A stretch of 64,000 nt of DNA from Cornus controversa (lineage: Eukaryota; Streptophyta; Magnoliopsida; Cornales; Cornaceae): positions 10,906,501 to 10,970,500 of the forward strand of contig CM048847.1 in the NCBI GenBank assembly GCA_026545225.1. The letters are read 5' to 3'. Positions 59,996 through 64,000 of the stretch are shown piece after piece. The translations under genes and the position numbers were made by a program. How positions within the stretch are numbered: position 1 is the first letter of the stretch; the number at the start of each line of letters is the position of its first letter. A model generated the notes under the pieces. It searched no databases and had not been told where the DNA came from. It saw only the letters and a list, made by a program, of their open reading frames with translations.

Positions 59996-61386
59996 TGATC
60001 GGCGTTGAATGTTACGCATTCTAGCCTCTTAATTTACATATTTTATTCTCTTACTGATAATTTATATGTGATTTTACTATGTTTTTGTGTTTTCTGTCTT
60101 TTTCAGGACCTTAATGATTATTTCAGATAAAACCATGATTTTGGGCTTATAAAGATGATATTCAAGAAGGTTATATGAAGCCTACATCTAATGGGTCCAT
60201 TCAACTCCATATTTCAACTCAAAACAGCCCAATAAAGTGGTCCAAGAGAATTTCAACTGCTTAAGAAGATTACGGGCCTAAAGCCCAATTCTACACTGAA
60301 TCCAGTTTTAATCCCGTTTTGGAAAGTGGACTGAAAACATTATTTTCGAGTGTCAATTTGACTTAATTCCCGCGTAGGTTGAACGAAATTCGATTCTGGA
60401 CACTTTTGTATTTCACGTAAATTTTGTGAATCGGACTTCTACTAGGTCAAAACTTGGGCCGAATGTTAGCATAAAAATATACCTATTTTGGGCTGCGGGA
60501 AAACCCTAATTTTCTCCTAATTGGATTAGGAATTTATCTCCTAATTGGATTAGGACTTTATGTATTCTATTGGAGTATAAAGAGGTAAATTGGAGGCTGT
60601 TTTGGGGAAGGAAACAAGTGGAGACCAAGGCAGAGAAGACAGAGACAATCCGGGTTTTATTTATTCATTATGTCTTTTATTATTTTGTTATCTTCTTCTT
60701 CTATCATGTGTAACTAAACTCCTCAACTAGGGTTGAGGAGGAAACCTCCATTAATGAAGTGAAGTTCTTTTGTTCATTAATTAATTCTCATGTGTGTGAT
60801 TTAATTGCTTATGATTTTTGCTTCTTGTGATTAATTATTTTATAATTCTTTCACCATCTATATCATGTATATGTGGTAGTTAGAAAGTATTATAATTAAT
60901 CTAAGCTTGGGTTTGTATTTCTTAAAAGTGATAATCTTTGATCTTATGTTTTTCATTAAATTGGATACATAGGATGCTTAGAATTTTACACAAGTGAAGC
61001 GAAGAAAAATCTACCTTTTAATATATTTTTCATAGTGCTTTATTGTTAAATCTTGAGTAAGCAATAGATTGATTTCTTGATTGCTACTCTAACTTTGGGA
61101 ATTAATAAATGAATATTAGAAACTTCATGGATTTAATGGTGGTGGAATCCAAAACCTTAGTTATTTTCTTTATTTGATTTCAATAGTGTTATTTTATTTA
61201 CATGTTAGTTTAATTTATCTCAAATCAATCAACTTTTGTTTAAACTAGATTAGTTTTAAATTAATTTGAATTTGTGTTAGTTTTTCTTCTCAAAGCATTC
61301 CCTTGGGTTCGACCTCGTTCTTGCCGAACTATACTATAATAGATTCGTACACTTGCGAGTTATTTAACAATTTTAAAACAACATCA
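59996..61386 (+). repeat. Athila-like 5' LTR
   Basis: 1,391 bp. It shares long diverged blocks with the minus-strand LTRs at 2872-4403 and 11418-12833. TATTGGAGTATAAAGAGG near 60568-60585 is a likely TATA region, followed by GAGACCAAGGCAGAGAAG. Confidence 0.82.
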
Positions 61387-61392
61387 AGTTTT

Positions 61393-61410
61393 TGGCGCCG
61401 TTGCCGGGGA
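61393..61410 (+). other. Primer binding site, Asp tRNA type
   Basis: TGGCGCCGTTGCCGGGGA, the primer site usual in Athila-type elements. Confidence 0.9.
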
Positions 61411-62614
61411 ATTGCAAACAAGGAAACTAATCAAATTTTGATTGATTTAATTCTTCTACTAGTTATAATTTAGTTTTTTTTTTCTTTCTTTCTTTTGTTT
61501 TATTATTATCAAAAAAAAAAAAAAAACTTTCCAATTTTAATTATTTGTACTAGGTTTTTTTTTAAAAAAAAAAAAAAAAAAACTTTTTCTTTATTATTAT
61601 AGTTTAGTTTTAGTTTTAGTTATTTTATTTTTATTATTATTATTTTTAGTTTAGTTTTAGTTTTATTTTATTGTTATTGTTTTACCTGATACTTCTTGAA
61701 TTCTATAGGTGGTATTGTTGAAAATTGTCTTTTTCGCATGTTCTTGGGCACTACTTTGGAATCCAAGTAAGTACAATTTTTTTCCTTCCGTTTATTTTTA
61801 TTTTTATTTTCTTTTTTTTTCTTAGATTAGGAAAACATAGATTTTTGTTTTAGGTTGATAACTTGTGCATGAGAACTCTAGGATAGAATAACTTAGAAAT
61901 AACCCTAGGGTCACACTTTCTTCAAGTTTATTTTTTATTTTATTTTTAATTTTTTTCTCTATTTAAAGAAAAAAAAAAAAAAAGAAGAAGAAATACCACA
62001 CACTCACTCACTTTTATTTTATACTTTTTATGGTGTGTTTTGTTTGTGCATTTTAATTTAGCATTCTTGCATTAAAATTTTAGTAAGGGTACAAACCCCC
62101 AACAAGATAAGGATTGGATTTCATCACCAATTCCTTGCCCAACTAGGTTAAAAATCTTCTTGCATTTGTCTATCCCAAGCCAAATTTAGTTTAAATTTAA
62201 AATCAAGTAGACATTGGCCATAGGAATTCACATAGCTTATAGGACCCTCTTGGACAGAGTTAACTTTTGGTAACTCCAGTGAGCACCTTCCAACTTCACA
62301 ATGTCTAGGAAAGTTCTGAGGAGATTGGTTTTTAAGTGGGACCGTTTGTGACCCCTCCAATATATCTTAGAAACTTTCCTGGTTGTATTGTTGGTGGGGC
62401 TTAACTGGTAATCCTCTAGTTCCTCTGAAAGGGAGTAGAAGCTGTCTAACTAGGTAAGAATTATTTTGAAACTAGTCCAGATAATTCTTTAGGAAAATAA
62501 AATATATATATATATATAAAAAAAAAAAAAATCACTAACCTTGAAATAAATTTGAAAAAAAAAAAAAAATTTGCTTGTTTATTTGGTTGGTATTTTTGTG
62601 AGTCATTTTAGTGT
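61411..62614 (+). other. Athila-like leader, non-coding
   Basis: Alternating poly(T)- and poly(A)-rich tracts (for example 61510-61525, 61561-61581, 61968-61982, 62518-62531) with a more balanced stretch at about 62090-62460. No coding sequence. Confidence 0.6.
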
Positions 62615-64000
62615 ATGTTAGGTCGTCGATCACTGAATCCAGAGTTGTTTCCATTAGATCTTGAGATTGAGAGAACCTTTCAAAAGGGTGTGAAAAATTC
62701 TAGTGTTAGAGATCCTTCTTTGCCCAAGATGGCAGATCCTGTTGAAACTAAATCCCTTAAGGACTATTACACTCCCGTGCATATTACAAACCCATCTTGC
62801 ATTGTGTTACCTGCTACCCAACAGGGACATTTTGAGATACGGGCAGCAGTAATTAATTTACTGCCCACTTTTAGAGGTCTTAGTTCTGATGACCCATACC
62901 TCCATGTTAAGGAATTTCTAGAGATTTGCTCCACACTACAATTTCAACATATTTCTGAGGAGTCAATTAAATTGCGGTTATTTCCATTCTCTTTGAAAGA
63001 GAAAGCAAAATCTTGGTTATACTCACTAGAACCCGCGTCTGTCAATTCATGGGATGGGTTATGCACTAAATTCCTTACCAAGTTTTTTCCCATGCACAAA
63101 ACTAACTCCCTTCGTCGAAATATCATGCAATTTACTCAAAAAGAGGGTGAAGAGTTTTACATATGTTGGGAGAAATTTAATGATATTCTCCTTAAGTGTC
63201 CACATCATGGTTTTGCCAAGTGGCAATTAGTTCAATTCTTTTATGAGGGATTATCACCCTATAATCGTCAACTAATTGAGTCACGAGGTGGGGTAGAATT
63301 CATGTCTAAGAATGAGGATGAAGCATGGAAATCTCTTGATACATTGTCAGAGAACTCTCAACAATGGGAGTACTCAGGGAGGGTTGAAAGGAGTGGTCTA
63401 TCAGTGCTCTCAGAACCCAAAAAGGGAGGAATTTACGAGTTCCGAGAGGAGACCGATTTGAGTGCGAGGATAGCTAGTCTAACTAGGAAAGTAGAGGCTA
63501 TAGAGATGAGTAAAGGAAGTAATTCTTCTGTTCGTGCAGTTAATGAGATGTGTCAATTGTGTGGAAGTTCTTCTCATACGGCACAAACTTGTCCATCTAT
63601 TGCATCTTTTCATGAGTGTATAGCCGAACAAGCCAATGCACTTAATTCATATAAGAAACCATTTGGCAGCCCCTATTCTGACACATACAATCCTAATTGG
63701 AAGAACCACCCTAATTTTTCTTGGAGGCAAGACCAACCTCGGAACAACCAAGGGGTGCAACCTACGCAACCCCAAGGGCAACCACAATTTTCATATCCTT
63801 CCATGTCCCAAAATGCCCCTCCGTATGTTCCCCCACCTCAACAAAGACCAAATTTAGAGGATACTCTCCAAAAGTTCATGCAACAGACCAGTCAGTCAAT
63901 TTCTAAGTTAGAAACTCAAATAGGTCAATTAGCCACTATTGTAGGAGAGAGGGAGAAGGGAAAGTTTCCTAGTCAACCTGTGCCTAACCCAAAGGGCCAG
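62615..64000 (+). CDS. Athila-like Gag, open to the window edge
   Basis: The first ATG after the leader opens a frame of 462 codons with no stop before the window ends. It begins MLGRRSLNPELFPLDLEIER. A retrotransposon gag domain spans about residues 85-225, including FPFSLKEKAKSWLYSL and TKFFPMHKTNSLRRNIMQF. A linker follows, then one CCHC zinc knuckle at 313-326 (CQLCGSSSHTAQTC) and a proline- and glutamine-rich tail. The length and layout fit Athila-type Gag, which forms the particle that carries element RNA. The pol part would lie to the right. Confidence 0.88.
   Translation, partial: MLGRRSLNPELFPLDLEIERTFQKGVKNSSVRDPSLPKMADPVETKSLKDYYTPVHITNPSCIVLPATQQGHFEIRAAVINLLPTFRGLSSDDPYLHVKEFLEICSTLQFQHISEESIKLRLFPFSLKEKAKSWLYSLEPASVNSWDGLCTKFLTKFFPMHKTNSLRRNIMQFTQKEGEEFYICWEKFNDILLKCPHHGFAKWQLVQFFYEGLSPYNRQLIESRGGVEFMSKNEDEAWKSLDTLSENSQQWEYSGRVERSGLSVLSEPKKGGIYEFREETDLSARIASLTRKVEAIEMSKGSNSSVRAVNEMCQLCGSSSHTAQTCPSIASFHECIAEQANALNSYKKPFGSPYSDTYNPNWKNHPNFSWRQDQPRNNQGVQPTQPQGQPQFSYPSMSQNAPPYVPPPQQRPNLEDTLQKFMQQTSQSISKLETQIGQLATIVGEREKGKFPSQPVPNPKGQ

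Larger units (their letters stand above)
59996..64000 (+). mobile_element. Athila-like Gypsy element, 5' part, runs off the right edge
   Basis: 5' LTR 59996-61386 (TGATCGGCG ... ACATCA), an Asp-tRNA-type primer site at 61393-61410, a long leader and gag from 62615. The rest lies beyond the window. Within what is visible the gag frame is uninterrupted, so the copy may be fairly recent, but no 3' LTR is available to date it. Confidence 0.88.

Overview
This is a stretch of a large, AT-rich plant nuclear genome, most likely a eudicot. Almost all of it is LTR retrotransposons nested in one another. The one host gene I can support is an intact three-exon gibberellin 2-oxidase (52982-56026, + strand). 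No rRNA, tRNA, CRISPR array or bacterial-type operon is visible.

Layout. 1-2871: Tekay/Del-type 5' LTR and leader on the minus strand, abutting an Athila-like LTR (2872-4403, minus) and then a Tekay-type integrase fragment (4404-5365, minus). 5366-7338: unclassified LTR-like DNA with its own hairpin array. 7339-10873: diverged Tekay-like LTR, primer site and non-coding interior, split inside a ~156-bp tandem repeat by a CRM/Reina-like chromovirus (10874-20383). That chromovirus itself carries an Athila-like LTR fragment and a solo LTR. 21640-40109: a Sirevirus-type Copia element without polymerase, whose 3' LTR is split by a young complete-length Tekay element (28377-38798). 40110-43845: sparse host-like DNA with a Mutator-type MITE. 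43846-49615: a Tork/TNT1-like Copia element split by a Tekay-like solo LTR and cut off at 49616 by another Tekay-like LTR. 51431-56464: the GA2ox gene with its upstream and downstream DNA. 56465-57925: a minus-strand Copia pol fragment. 58803-64000: Athila-like LTR sequence and the 5' part of an Athila-like element whose gag frame is open to the window edge.

The observation I rate highest is not a gene. At least four different LTRs or LTR-like blocks (about 5.4-6.0, 8.5-8.8, 47.5-47.7 and 50.7-50.9 kb), and possibly a fifth (16.2-16.8 kb), carry arrays of short stem-loops at 40-70 bp spacing. Within an array the loop or core sequence is kept, while in the clearest arrays (8.5 and 47.5 kb) the stems differ in sequence yet remain self-complementary. 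Young Tekay LTRs have one larger stem-loop at the matching place. Several of the same LTRs also carry clusters of family-specific palindromic words (TCGATTAATCGA, GTCGAC/GCCGGC types, TGGACCGGTCCA). Together these suggest structured RNA elements and protein-binding arrays that turn over quickly between LTR families.

The GA2ox gene would inactivate bioactive gibberellins. Its long first intron holds a tight cluster of TGAC cores of the kind KNOX proteins bind in GA2ox introns of other plants. All reading-frame and repeat statements come from reading the sequence by eye; family names rest on recalled protein motifs, not on searches.
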